Assembly: GCA_943324725.2 (NCBI GenBank)
Contig: CALPMR020000039.1
Coordinates: forward strand, 1-14,683
Length of the DNA: 14,683 nt
From: Bordetella parapertussis
GTDB lineage: Bacteria > Cyanobacteriota > Cyanobacteriia > PCC-6307 > Cyanobiaceae
Direction of reading: 5' to 3'
Shown here: piece after piece, positions 7,595 through 14,659 of the stretch
Position numbering within the stretch: position 1 is the first letter of the stretch
Layout: the number at the start of each line of letters is the position of its first letter
Position numbers and translations under genes: made by a program
The notes under the pieces: generated by a model
The model's database searches: none
What the model saw: the letters and a program-made list of their open reading frames with translations, nothing else
Told to the model about the DNA's origin: nothing

Positions 7595-8508
7595 GAACCG
7601 ATCCCTCCACCAGCGCCTGTGCCCAGGCTCCTTTTGGTCGGGTGATCACCGCCATGGTGACGCCGTTCAGCGCCGATGGGGCGGTGGATCTGGAGCTGGC
7701 GGCCCGCCTGGCCGAGCACCTGGTGGCCCATGGCTCCGATGGCCTGGTGCTCTGCGGCACCACCGGTGAATCTCCCACCTTGAGCTGGCAGGAGCAGCAT
7801 CAGCTGTTTGCCGCCGTGAAGGAGGCCGTGGCGGGCCGGGCGCCGTTGTTGGCCGGCAGCGGCAGCAATTGCACGGCCGAAGCGGTGGAGGCCACCCGTG
7901 AGGCGGCAGCCCTGGGTGCCGATGGGGCGCTGGTGGTGGTGCCTTACTACAACAAACCACCCCAGGATGGGCTTGAGGCCCATTTCCGGGCGGTGGCGGC
8001 GGCGGCGCCCGAGCTGCCGTTGATGCTCTACAACATCCCCAGCCGCACCGGCTGCAGCCTGGCGCCGGAAACCGTTGTCCGCCTGCTGGACTGCCCGAAT
8101 GTGACCAGTTTCAAGGCCGCCAGCGGCAGCACCGAGGAGGTGAGCCAGTTGCGGCTTCTCTGCGGCGATCGCCTGTCCATTTACAGCGGCGATGACGTGC
8201 TCACCCTGCCGATGCTGGCCGTCGGGGCAGCTGGGGTGGTGAGTGTCGCCAGCCATCTGGCCGGCCCCGAGATCCGCGCCATGGTGCAGGCCTTTCTGGC
8301 GGGCGAGAACGCTGCCGCCCTGGCTCTGCACGAGCAACTGCTGCCGCTGTGCAAAGCCCTGTTCTGCACCACCAATCCCGTGCCGGTCAAAGCCGCCCTT
8401 GAGATCGCCGGCTGGCCTGTTGGCGCCCCCCGTTTACCCCTCCTCCCTGCTGAGCCTGAAGTGAGACAACGATTGCATTCGGTTTTGGCTGCCCTGCGTC
8501 CCACCTGA
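7591..8508 (+). CDS. dapA: 4-hydroxy-tetrahydrodipicolinate synthase
   Basis: Condenses aspartate semialdehyde with pyruvate, the first committed step to diaminopimelate and lysine, using the product of the preceding gene. 305 aa TIM barrel. Seen: GTTGE at 56-60 with T58 and T59, Y147 and R152 in YNIPSRTG, and Schiff-base lysine K175 in SFKAASG. These correspond to E. coli T44, Y133, R138 and K161 with a constant offset of 14, so the catalytic set is complete. The start is TTG at 7591, overlapping the asd stop in the 4-nt string TTGA, with the strong Shine-Dalgarno upstream. The first later ATG (7654) would delete the first barrel strand. Confidence 0.98.
   Translation: MRTDPSTSACAQAPFGRVITAMVTPFSADGAVDLELAARLAEHLVAHGSDGLVLCGTTGESPTLSWQEQHQLFAAVKEAVAGRAPLLAGSGSNCTAEAVEATREAAALGADGALVVVPYYNKPPQDGLEAHFRAVAAAAPELPLMLYNIPSRTGCSLAPETVVRLLDCPNVTSFKAASGSTEEVSQLRLLCGDRLSIYSGDDVLTLPMLAVGAAGVVSVASHLAGPEIRAMVQAFLAGENAAALALHEQLLPLCKALFCTTNPVPVKAALEIAGWPVGAPRLPLLPAEPEVRQRLHSVLAALRPT
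8165..8172. repeat. HIP1 palindrome GCGATCGC
   Basis: Exact copy within dapA, in the extended form GGCGATCGCC, at the codons for CGDRL around residues 191-195. Confidence 0.85.
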
Positions 8509-8573
8509 CGCCAAGGCTTGCTTCCGACTACGGCACAACGTCCTCTTTTTACGAATTATCTGGTTATCTCTTT

Positions 8574-10595
8574 ATGACAAGTCAGAACGGTCAAGGTCAG
8601 ACAGCTCAAGCCAAGCAGCCCTGCCTGAGGGTGATTCCCCTCGGCGGCCTGCACGAGATTGGCAAGAACACCTGTGTTTTTGAATACGGCGACGAGCTGA
8701 TGCTGGTTGATGCCGGCCTCGCCTTCCCCAGCGATGGCATGCATGGGGTCAATGTGGTCATGCCCGACACCAGCTACCTGCGCGAGAATCAAAAGCGAAT
8801 CCGCGGCATGGTCGTCACCCATGGCCACGAAGATCACATCGGCGGTATTCCTCACCACCTCAAGAACTTCAACATCCCCATCATCTACGGCCCCCGGCTG
8901 GCGATGTCCATGCTCCAGGGCAAGATGGAGGAGGCGGGTGTCACCGATCGCACCACCATCCAGACCGTCGGTCCCAGGGATGTGGTGCATGTGGGTCAGC
9001 ACTTCAAGGTGGAGTTCATCCGCAACACCCACTCGATGGCCGACAGCTTCTCGCTGGCGATCACCACGCCGGCGGGGGTGATCGTGTTCACCGGTGACTT
9101 CAAGTTCGACCACACTCCCGTGGATGGCGAAACCTTCGACATCCAGCGCATGGCCCACTACGGCGAACAGGGCGTGCTGTGTCTGTTCAGCGATTCCACC
9201 AACGCTGAGCTGCCCGGTTTTGCTCCGCCGGAGCGCTCCGTGTTCCCCAACCTGGATCGCCACATCTCCCAGGCCGAAGGCCGGGTGATCATCACCACCT
9301 TCGCCAGCTCGATTCATCGCGTCTCGATGATTCTGGAACTGGCCATGAAGAACGGCCGCAAGGTGGGCCTGCTGGGGCGCTCCATGCTCAACGTGATCGC
9401 CAAGGCGCGCGAATTGGGCTACATGCGCTGCCCCGATGATTTGTTCGTGCCGATCAAGCAAATCCGCGATCTGCCCGATCGCGAAACCCTGTTGCTGATG
9501 ACCGGCAGTCAGGGCGAGCCCCTGGCGGCGCTGAGCCGCATCTCCCGCGCTGAGCATCCCCAGGTGCAGGTGAAGTCCACGGACACGATCATCTTTTCCG
9601 CCAGCCCGATTCCCGGCAACACGATCTCAGTCGTCAACACCATTGACCGGCTGATGATGATGGGCGCCAAGGTCGTCTACGGCAAGGGCGAAGGGATCCA
9701 TGTGTCCGGCCATGGTTTCCAGGAAGACCACAAGCTGATGCTGGCTTTGGTGCGACCCAAATTCTTTGTGCCCGTGCATGGCGAACACCGCATGCTCGTG
9801 GCCCATGCCAAGACCTCCCACTCGATGGGCATTCCCGTCGATCACACCCTGATCATCGACAACGGTGATGTGGTGGAACTCACCCCCGATTCGATTCGCA
9901 GGGGCGAGCCGGTGAAGGCGGGCATCGAATTGCTCGACGCTTCCCGCAACGGCATCGTCGATGCCCGGGTGCTCAAAGAGCGTCAGCAGCTGGCGGAAGA
10001 TGGTGTCATCACCCTGCTGGCTGTGATCACCACCGACGGCGTGATGGCGGCGCCGCCCCGGGTGAATCTGCGGGGCGTTGTGACCAGCGCCGATCCCCGC
10101 AAGCTCTCAATCTGGGCTGAACGGGAAATCAGCTGGGTGCTTGAGAACCGCTGGAGTCAGCTGTCGCGCAACACCGGCGGCAAGGCCCCCGAAGTCGACT
10201 GGGTTGGCGTGCAGCGCGAGGTGGAGGTCGGACTGCAGCGTCGCCTGCGGCGTGAGCTGCAGGTGGATCCCCTGATCATCTGTCTGGTGCAACCGGCTCC
10301 TGCCGGCACGCCCGCTTACAAGGGTCGGGCAGACAGCGAGCCCGACACCAGACCTGCCCCCCGCGGTCGCCGTGATGGCGGCGGTCGTGAGAGCAGTGGT
10401 CGCGAAGGCAGCGGTCGCGAGGTTGTGCGCCAGGTCCGCGGCGAGCAGTCAGCCCCCCGCCAGCTGGTGACGGCGGCGGCCACCCCAGCCCCCGTGGAGG
10501 CCCCAGGGCCGGCGGCGGTGGCGAAGGTTGTGACTGAAGAGCCCGAGCTCAGCGGTCGGATCCGTCGCCGTCGCTCAGCCGCCGTCGCCGGCTGA
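8574..10595 (+). CDS. rnj: Ribonuclease J (beta-CASP metallo-beta-lactamase RNase)
   Basis: 5'-to-3' exonuclease and endonuclease for RNA decay and maturation. 673 aa. Seen: metallo-beta-lactamase zinc motif H83-x-H85-x-D87-H88, further ligands H153 (THSMADS) and D175 (FTGDFKFD), beta-CASP histidines H380 (SGHGFQEDH) and H402 (VPVHGEH), and the SASPIPGN segment. The conserved core ends near residue 575. After it comes a roughly 100-residue low-complexity tail with GRE-containing repeats and a basic end (RIRRRR). The ATG at 8574 precedes the core by about 17 residues. The 65-nt spacer after dapA is unusually A/T-rich (about 8541-8573) for this window and may hold a promoter, but I see no clear -35/-10. 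The last 21 bp overlap the convergent gene. Confidence 0.96.
   Translation: MTSQNGQGQTAQAKQPCLRVIPLGGLHEIGKNTCVFEYGDELMLVDAGLAFPSDGMHGVNVVMPDTSYLRENQKRIRGMVVTHGHEDHIGGIPHHLKNFNIPIIYGPRLAMSMLQGKMEEAGVTDRTTIQTVGPRDVVHVGQHFKVEFIRNTHSMADSFSLAITTPAGVIVFTGDFKFDHTPVDGETFDIQRMAHYGEQGVLCLFSDSTNAELPGFAPPERSVFPNLDRHISQAEGRVIITTFASSIHRVSMILELAMKNGRKVGLLGRSMLNVIAKARELGYMRCPDDLFVPIKQIRDLPDRETLLLMTGSQGEPLAALSRISRAEHPQVQVKSTDTIIFSASPIPGNTISVVNTIDRLMMMGAKVVYGKGEGIHVSGHGFQEDHKLMLALVRPKFFVPVHGEHRMLVAHAKTSHSMGIPVDHTLIIDNGDVVELTPDSIRRGEPVKAGIELLDASRNGIVDARVLKERQQLAEDGVITLLAVITTDGVMAAPPRVNLRGVVTSADPRKLSIWAEREISWVLENRWSQLSRNTGGKAPEVDWVGVQREVEVGLQRRLRRELQVDPLIICLVQPAPAGTPAYKGRADSEPDTRPAPRGRRDGGGRESSGREGSGREVVRQVRGEQSAPRQLVTAAATPAPVEAPGPAAVAKVVTEEPELSGRIRRRRSAAVAG
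10383..10427 (+). repeat. Three tandem 15-bp units in the rnj tail
   Basis: Units begin at 10383, 10398 and 10413 with core GGTCGYGA. They encode GRESS, GREGS and GREVV, residues 604-618 of RNase J. The first and second units and the second and third are recognisably similar outside the core only in part. Confidence 0.65.
10575..10595. terminator. Inverted repeat at the convergent rnj / uncharacterised-gene junction
   Basis: TCAGCCG (10575-10581), a 7-nt loop, and CGGCTGA (10589-10595): perfect 7-bp arms. The element is exactly the overlap of the two convergent genes. Its two ends are their TGA stop codons. No T-run follows in either direction, so a bidirectional terminator is plausible but not canonical. 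Confidence 0.5.
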
Positions 10596-11936
10596 TTCGG
10601 CACTCACCAACACCCGCAGCAAGCCCAGCAGCAGTTCAGGGTCCTCCTCCTCCACCGGGGCAGGAGGATTGCGGAACAGCTCGAAGAGCACATCCGGTTC
10701 TGCCGCTGTGTCGAGGGCTTCACCAGTCAGAGAGAGCAGGCTCTGGGATTCGCCTGGAGCCGCGCTCAGTTGATGCCCAGGAGCGGACTCTGCTCCTGAC
10801 TCCGGCTTGATCGTCTGCTTCTCCTGCCAGGTCAGGGGCGTTGGCGTCTTGGCTTCGGCCGCCGGGCCCGTTGTGGTCCCCAGGATTGCGGCACTGGCGA
10901 TCGCAGCAGCTGCCGAGAGGCTGGTGCTGGGCAGCTCCACGATCTCGGCGGCGGTCATGGCGATGGGTGGTTCCGGCTCCATCACCGTCAGGTCCAGTTC
11001 TTCGGCCAGCCGCGGATCAGCCTGGTGGACCTCAAACAGTTCCGGTTCATCCACCACCTCCGGGATCAGGGTGACCTCCGGAGCTGTCGGCTGGGTCCGT
11101 TGGGCCGTTTTTTGCTGGACCGGCGGGGCGAGGGCCTCGCCGGCTGCGGCCACCACCTCCTGCTGCGCCGCTGATGGGGTCGTCGGCTCAGGGGTCGCCG
11201 CCTGGGTGGCCGGCGGGGCCCAGGGGGTTGGCGCCGCCGATGCTGCGGCGGCAGCGGTTGTCGCGGCCAGGGCGCCGGTCACCAGCCAGGGCATCGCCAG
11301 GGAGCCGGTGGCCGGCGGATTGATCGTGGCTGAATTGACGTTCGCTGCAACCAGGGTGGTGGCAGGCTCAGGGCTCGCTGGGGCCAGTGCTGTCTCGCTG
11401 CCCAGTGCTGCGGCCCGATCGGCGTCCGCTGTCAGCTTCCGATTCTGGGAGGACAGGTCCGGCCCGCTCAGCTCGCCGGTGCTGGTCTGGAGCGAAGTCG
11501 GTGCCTGGCGCTGGCTTGCTGCCTGGCTCGGGGCTGCTGCTGGTGCCGCTGCGGTGGCTCCGGTCGCAGTGCCCGGTGACGGCTCCCCTTCCGTGCCGGC
11601 CTCGATCACCGCCGGGCTCACCGGCTTCGGCAGAGCGCACTGCTGTAGGCCCTGCTCGGCGATCTGGCGCAGGGTCAACTCGGCCTTGCTGTGGAGCACG
11701 TCGCTGTAGAGGTCTTCGGCGATGTCCTGTTCGTTGAAGCCATAGAGATGGGCGTGCGCCATCAGCAGTTGCACCCGCTCCTTCAGTCCCTCGGGCACGG
11801 CAGCACGGGTTCGGGGGATCTCTTCCAGCAGGCTCTGGCCCTGGTCGATCACCTCGCCCCACTGATCAGCGCAATAGGCCTGCTCGATGGCGGCATAGCG
11901 CTCGGTGGGATTGCTGTGATCAGCAGAGTCAGCCAT
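10575..11936 (-). CDS. Uncharacterised Ala/Pro-rich protein with N-terminal helical domain
   Basis: 453 aa from the ATG at 11936. I do not recognise a named family. Residues 1-100 look like a compact all-helical, possibly TPR-like domain (RYAAIEQAY, EVIDQGQSLL, LLMAHAHLYG, AEDLYSDVL, LRQIAEQGLQQC). Residues about 105-410 are low-complexity Ala/Pro/Thr/Glu sequence, with one mildly hydrophobic Ala-rich patch (AMPWLVTGALAATTAAAAA). The last 41 residues again look conserved (VLFELFRNP, DPELLLGLLRVLVSA), so the protein seems to be two short domains joined by a long disordered linker. The start overlaps the tilS end by 8 nt, implying co-transcription and coupling; an in-frame TTG three codons upstream is a less likely start. 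It converges on rnj. A picocyanobacterial conserved hypothetical is my best description, from memory. Confidence 0.8.
   Translation of the reverse strand: MADSADHSNPTERYAAIEQAYCADQWGEVIDQGQSLLEEIPRTRAAVPEGLKERVQLLMAHAHLYGFNEQDIAEDLYSDVLHSKAELTLRQIAEQGLQQCALPKPVSPAVIEAGTEGEPSPGTATGATAAAPAAAPSQAASQRQAPTSLQTSTGELSGPDLSSQNRKLTADADRAAALGSETALAPASPEPATTLVAANVNSATINPPATGSLAMPWLVTGALAATTAAAAASAAPTPWAPPATQAATPEPTTPSAAQQEVVAAAGEALAPPVQQKTAQRTQPTAPEVTLIPEVVDEPELFEVHQADPRLAEELDLTVMEPEPPIAMTAAEIVELPSTSLSAAAAIASAAILGTTTGPAAEAKTPTPLTWQEKQTIKPESGAESAPGHQLSAAPGESQSLLSLTGEALDTAAEPDVLFELFRNPPAPVEEEDPELLLGLLRVLVSAESAGDGG
10897..10904. repeat. HIP1 palindrome GCGATCGC
   Basis: Exact copy within the low-complexity linker of the uncharacterised gene, where it encodes part of AAAIASAA. 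Confidence 0.85.
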
Positions 11937-13104
11937 GGCCTTCAACGGCTCGGATCAGCTTCAGTGTGGTCCGCTCCCAGACGAGTTGCCAGCGATCCGC
12001 CAGGTTGAGCAGGCCAGGCCCCCGTTCGGGGGCCAGCCGTGCGAGCAGGATGTCCAGGGGCTGACTCTCGAGGCCGCGGCCGGTGTGCAGCGCCAGCCAG
12101 TGCTGCAGCAGCCGCCCTTGTCCGGCCGCCGACAGGGCCAGCAGGCCCGGGCGCAGCAGGGTCAACCCAACTGGATCACTTGTGTCGCGCAGGGCGGCCA
12201 GGGCCAGATCCAGCAACTCCGCCTGCTGTTCCAGTTCCGCCGCCAACCGTTCGGCCTGGGCGCTGATGCGCAGGCTGGCGCCTGGATGCAGGGCTTCGAG
12301 CACCGGCAGCACCGCCGCGCGCACCCGGTTGCGGCTGAGCCGCTCGTCGTCATTACCGGGATCCAGCCAGATCGGCAGCCCCTGTTGTCGGCAGATTCGC
12401 GCCGTATCGGCACGAGAAAAGAGCAACAGGGGTCGCACCAGCAGCAAGCTGTCCTGGCTTTGCGGTTCGTCTGCCGGCCGCTGACCGGGGGGACAGGACA
12501 GCGGGCGGCTGGCCCTGAGGCTGGCGAGGCCGCGCCAATGGCTGCCGCGGGCCAGATTCAGCAGTACGGTTTCGGCCCGGTCACTGGCGGTGTGGGCGGT
12601 GAGCACACGACGGCAGCCTTGCCGCAGCGCCTCGTGGGCCAGGCAGTCGTAGCGCCACTGGCGGCCGATCGCTTCGCGATTGCCACGGCCTTTGCCGCAA
12701 CGTTCCTGGCCGCCGCCTGCTTCAGGGCCTCCTTCCTGACGGCCCCCTTCGTTGTCGCCAGAGCCAGGGTCGCCCCCGTCGCTGGCCGGGGCCCGCTCGC
12801 CGTGCAGGACCAGCCCCTGGCTCCGGGCCCAGGTTGCCAGCTCCTCAGCCTGGCGGCTGCCCTCGACCCGCCAGCCGTGATCGCCGTGCCACAGCCGCAG
12901 CCTCCACCCATGCAGAGGTTGCAGATCCCGCAGCAGGCCCAGCATCGCCATCGAGTCCTGGCCACCCGAGATCGCCAGTAGCAGCGAAGCTCCCTGGGGC
13001 AGCAGCTGGGGATGGCGCCGCAGATGGCGATGCAGCCGGTGATGCTCGGCGCTCCAGCGGCTGGGCTCCCTGCTGGCTTCGGATGGGAGAATCGGTTCAG
13101 CCAT
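11929..13104 (-). CDS. tilS: tRNA(Ile)-lysidine synthetase
   Basis: Attaches lysine to C34 of the CAU-anticodon isoleucine tRNA so that it reads AUA; ATP-dependent, cytoplasmic and normally essential. 391 aa from the ATG at 13104. Seen: PP-loop SGGQDS at 46-51, HGDHGWR at 73-79, and TAHTASDRAETVLLNLARG at 169-187, all in the expected order. Between them, at about 106-140, is a Gly/Glu/Asp-rich insertion. The TilS substrate-binding region follows (about 280-380). The protein lacks the extra C-terminal domain of E. coli TilS. It is the upstream gene of a two-gene minus-strand unit, and its start faces the DUF561 gene across 14 bp. Confidence 0.96.
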   Translation of the reverse strand: MAEPILPSEASREPSRWSAEHHRLHRHLRRHPQLLPQGASLLLAISGGQDSMAMLGLLRDLQPLHGWRLRLWHGDHGWRVEGSRQAEELATWARSQGLVLHGERAPASDGGDPGSGDNEGGRQEGGPEAGGGQERCGKGRGNREAIGRQWRYDCLAHEALRQGCRRVLTAHTASDRAETVLLNLARGSHWRGLASLRASRPLSCPPGQRPADEPQSQDSLLLVRPLLLFSRADTARICRQQGLPIWLDPGNDDERLSRNRVRAAVLPVLEALHPGASLRISAQAERLAAELEQQAELLDLALAALRDTSDPVGLTLLRPGLLALSAAGQGRLLQHWLALHTGRGLESQPLDILLARLAPERGPGLLNLADRWQLVWERTTLKLIRAVEGHG

Positions 13105-13118
13105 TCCGCTCGCCGTCG
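13105..13118. promoter_or_regulatory. 14-bp gap between divergent tilS and DUF561 start codons
   Basis: There is no room for two promoters here. The -10 and -35 regions of each gene must lie within the other gene's coding sequence, or one or both transcripts start very close to the start codon. No convincing promoter was seen on either side. Confidence 0.5.
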
Positions 13119-13901
13119 ATGACGCGTCTTTCCAGCCTGCCCTCCCCCCTGGCCCGCGCCATCGAGGAACGCCGCCTGCTCAAGGTCATCGCTGGCCTGA
13201 CCAATCATGACGGCCCATCCGTGCTGGCCATCGCCCGCGCCGCCGCCGCCGGTGGCGCCGATCTGGTCGACATCGCTTGTGATGCCGATCTGGTGCGCCA
13301 GGTGGCCAAGGCGGCTCCCGGTCTGCCGATCTGCGTGTCCGCCGTCGATCCCGAGCTGTTCCCGGCTGCCGTCGCCGCCGGCGCCCAGCTGGTGGAGATC
13401 GGCAACTTCGATGCCTTCTACGCCCAGGGCCGCATCTTCGAGGCCGCCGAGGTGCTGGAGCTCACCCGCCGCAGCCGCGAGCTGTTGCCCCAGGTGGTGC
13501 TCTCGGTGACCGTGCCCCACGTGTTGCCCCTTGACCAGCAGGAACAGCTGGCGTTGGATCTGGTGGCGGCTGGCGCCGATCTGATCCAGACCGAGGGCGG
13601 CACCAGTGCCCGCCCCTTCAGTGCCGGGGTGCTCGGCCTGATCGAGAAGGCCGCCCCCACCCTGGCGGCGGCCCATGCCATCAGTCGTGCTCTTGCCGCC
13701 GCCGAGCTGGATTGCCCGGTGCTGTGCGCCTCCGGCCTCTCCAGCGCCACCGTGCCCCTGGCCCTGGCGGCCGGTGCTGCCGGTGTCGGCGTCGGTTCGG
13801 CCGTGAACCGGCTCAGCGATGAGCTGGCGATGCTGGCCGTGGTGCGTGGGCTGCGGGAAGCGATCACCCCGGTGCCCAGCTCCGTCGCCGGCCTCGTCTG
13901 A
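13119..13901 (+). CDS. DUF561 / Ycf23-like TIM-barrel protein
   Basis: 260 aa. It belongs to the DUF561 family, known as Ycf23 in red-algal plastid genomes and cyanobacteria; no function is established to my knowledge. Seen: LKVIAGLTN at 21-29, VDIACD at 50-55, ICVSAVDP at 71-78, VEIGNFDAFY at 92-101, VTVPH at 130-134, QTEGGTSA at 157-164, VLCASGLS at 201-208, and GVGVGSAVN at 222-230. The repeating strand-helix pattern and the C-terminal GVGSA phosphate-binding-like loop fit a (beta/alpha)8 barrel. The ATG at 13119 matches the usual short N-terminus; the frame is open further upstream, but only as a shadow of tilS. Assigning a substrate would be guesswork. Confidence 0.92.
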   Translation: MTRLSSLPSPLARAIEERRLLKVIAGLTNHDGPSVLAIARAAAAGGADLVDIACDADLVRQVAKAAPGLPICVSAVDPELFPAAVAAGAQLVEIGNFDAFYAQGRIFEAAEVLELTRRSRELLPQVVLSVTVPHVLPLDQQEQLALDLVAAGADLIQTEGGTSARPFSAGVLGLIEKAAPTLAAAHAISRALAAAELDCPVLCASGLSSATVPLALAAGAAGVGVGSAVNRLSDELAMLAVVRGLREAITPVPSSVAGLV

Positions 13902-14116
13902 GGCGGGCAGCGTCCCCCGCTGTTCCGGTGCCCTGGTGGAGACGTCCAGTCAGGTCCGGGACAGTGTTCTGGATTCTGTTGTGCCACGTCGATCCAGGCC
14001 GTCAGCCAGGGCTCCGGGTCGCGGCGCAAGGCTCGCCACTCCCGAATTGCGACAGTGCGTTGTGCGTCGGGTTGGCTCTGCCTAGGTTGCTGATCTGAAT
14101 CCTCAAGGCCAAACCC
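13902..14116. other. Intergenic region before the PF04020-like gene
   Basis: 215 nt without a supportable gene. It holds a weak 5-bp hairpin soon after the DUF561 stop (CAGCG at 13908-13912, CGCTG at 13918-13922) with no T-run, and a candidate promoter at its right end. Confidence 0.4.
14060..14088 (+). promoter_or_regulatory. Candidate promoter for the PF04020-like gene
   Basis: TAGGTT (14083-14088) fits the TAnnnT -10 pattern and resembles the TAGGAT proposed for tig. TTGTGC (14060-14065) lies 17 nt upstream as a weak -35. The implied leader is about 22 nt. A short CAAGG (14104-14108) could be a poor ribosome-binding site. Confidence 0.35.
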
Positions 14117-14545
14117 ATGGGAGCGCTCATCTGGTTGCTGCAGTGGCCGATCCGTGCCGCGATCCTGCTGTTCGTGGCCTGGTTGCCGTTGGGCGTGGAA
14201 GTCGAAAACTTCGGCATCGGCCTGCTGGCCGCCGTGGTGATCGGCCTGCTCGGCTCTCTCCTGATCTTCCCGCTCAAGGCCCTGTTCGCCCTGCCCTGGT
14301 TGATCACCAGCCTGGGGGGGCTGGTCACACCCATCTCCTGGCTGTTCAACTGGCTGATCACCGTGATCCTGTTCGGGCTGGCCGCCTGGTTGATCCCCGG
14401 TTTCCGGTTGCGCAACGGCCTGATCACTGCCGTGCTCGGTGCGGTGGCCTACGCCGTGATCTCCACCGTGGTGCTGCGCCTGATCCACCTGGATGTCGAT
14501 TTCACCCGCGCCTCGGCCCTGGTGAGCGGTCTGCCCCTGGTCTGA
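14117..14545 (+). CDS. Small membrane protein, phage-holin-family IV type (PF04020-like)
   Basis: 142 aa, almost wholly hydrophobic, with four likely transmembrane helices at about 5-24, 33-53, 72-93 and 102-122. The pattern (hydrophobic helix, NFG loop, second helix, LPW-x-I-T-x-L-G-G, then LIPGFRLRN before the last helix) resembles the YvlD/PF04020 group. That group carries a phage-holin label, but its members are mostly chromosomal inner-membrane proteins of unknown role; nothing around this gene is phage-like. It stands alone with its own candidate promoter, upstream of uvrB. Confidence 0.8.
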   Translation: MGALIWLLQWPIRAAILLFVAWLPLGVEVENFGIGLLAAVVIGLLGSLLIFPLKALFALPWLITSLGGLVTPISWLFNWLITVILFGLAAWLIPGFRLRNGLITAVLGAVAYAVISTVVLRLIHLDVDFTRASALVSGLPLV

Positions 14546-14659
14546 GTCGCGGCTTCGCTGGCCGGCCTGCTGGTTTGAGCTACCCAGGGGCAGAGGCAAG
14601 TCTGGTCTGGCGGTTCTCCTCCGCCTCGCAATCCACGCCTGCGGCCCCAGAATGGGTTG
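14546..14659. other. Spacer between the membrane protein gene and probable uvrB
   Basis: 114 nt. A short GGCGG/CCGCC inverted repeat with a 7-nt loop lies near 14610-14626, with no T-run. CAGAAT (14648-14653) resembles a -10 but is only 6 nt from the next start codon and lacks a -35. Confidence 0.3.

Noticed and set aside
8556..9557. 333-codon open frame on the minus strand
   Set aside because: Antisense to the RNase J catalytic core.
12558..13676. 372-codon open frame on the minus strand spanning tilS and DUF561
   Set aside because: Overlaps two well-supported genes out of frame and matches no family.
13908..13922. Hairpin after the DUF561 stop as terminator
   Set aside because: Only 5 bp with a C-rich loop and no T-run; too weak in a sequence this GC-rich.
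13819..14085. 88-codon plus-strand frame reaching into the 13902-14116 spacer
   Set aside because: Mostly an alternative frame of the DUF561 3' end; Ser/Arg/Val-rich translation with no start signal.
14117..14545. Prophage remnant suggested by a holin-type protein
   Set aside because: PF04020-type proteins are common chromosomal membrane proteins and no other phage gene, att site or tRNA is present.
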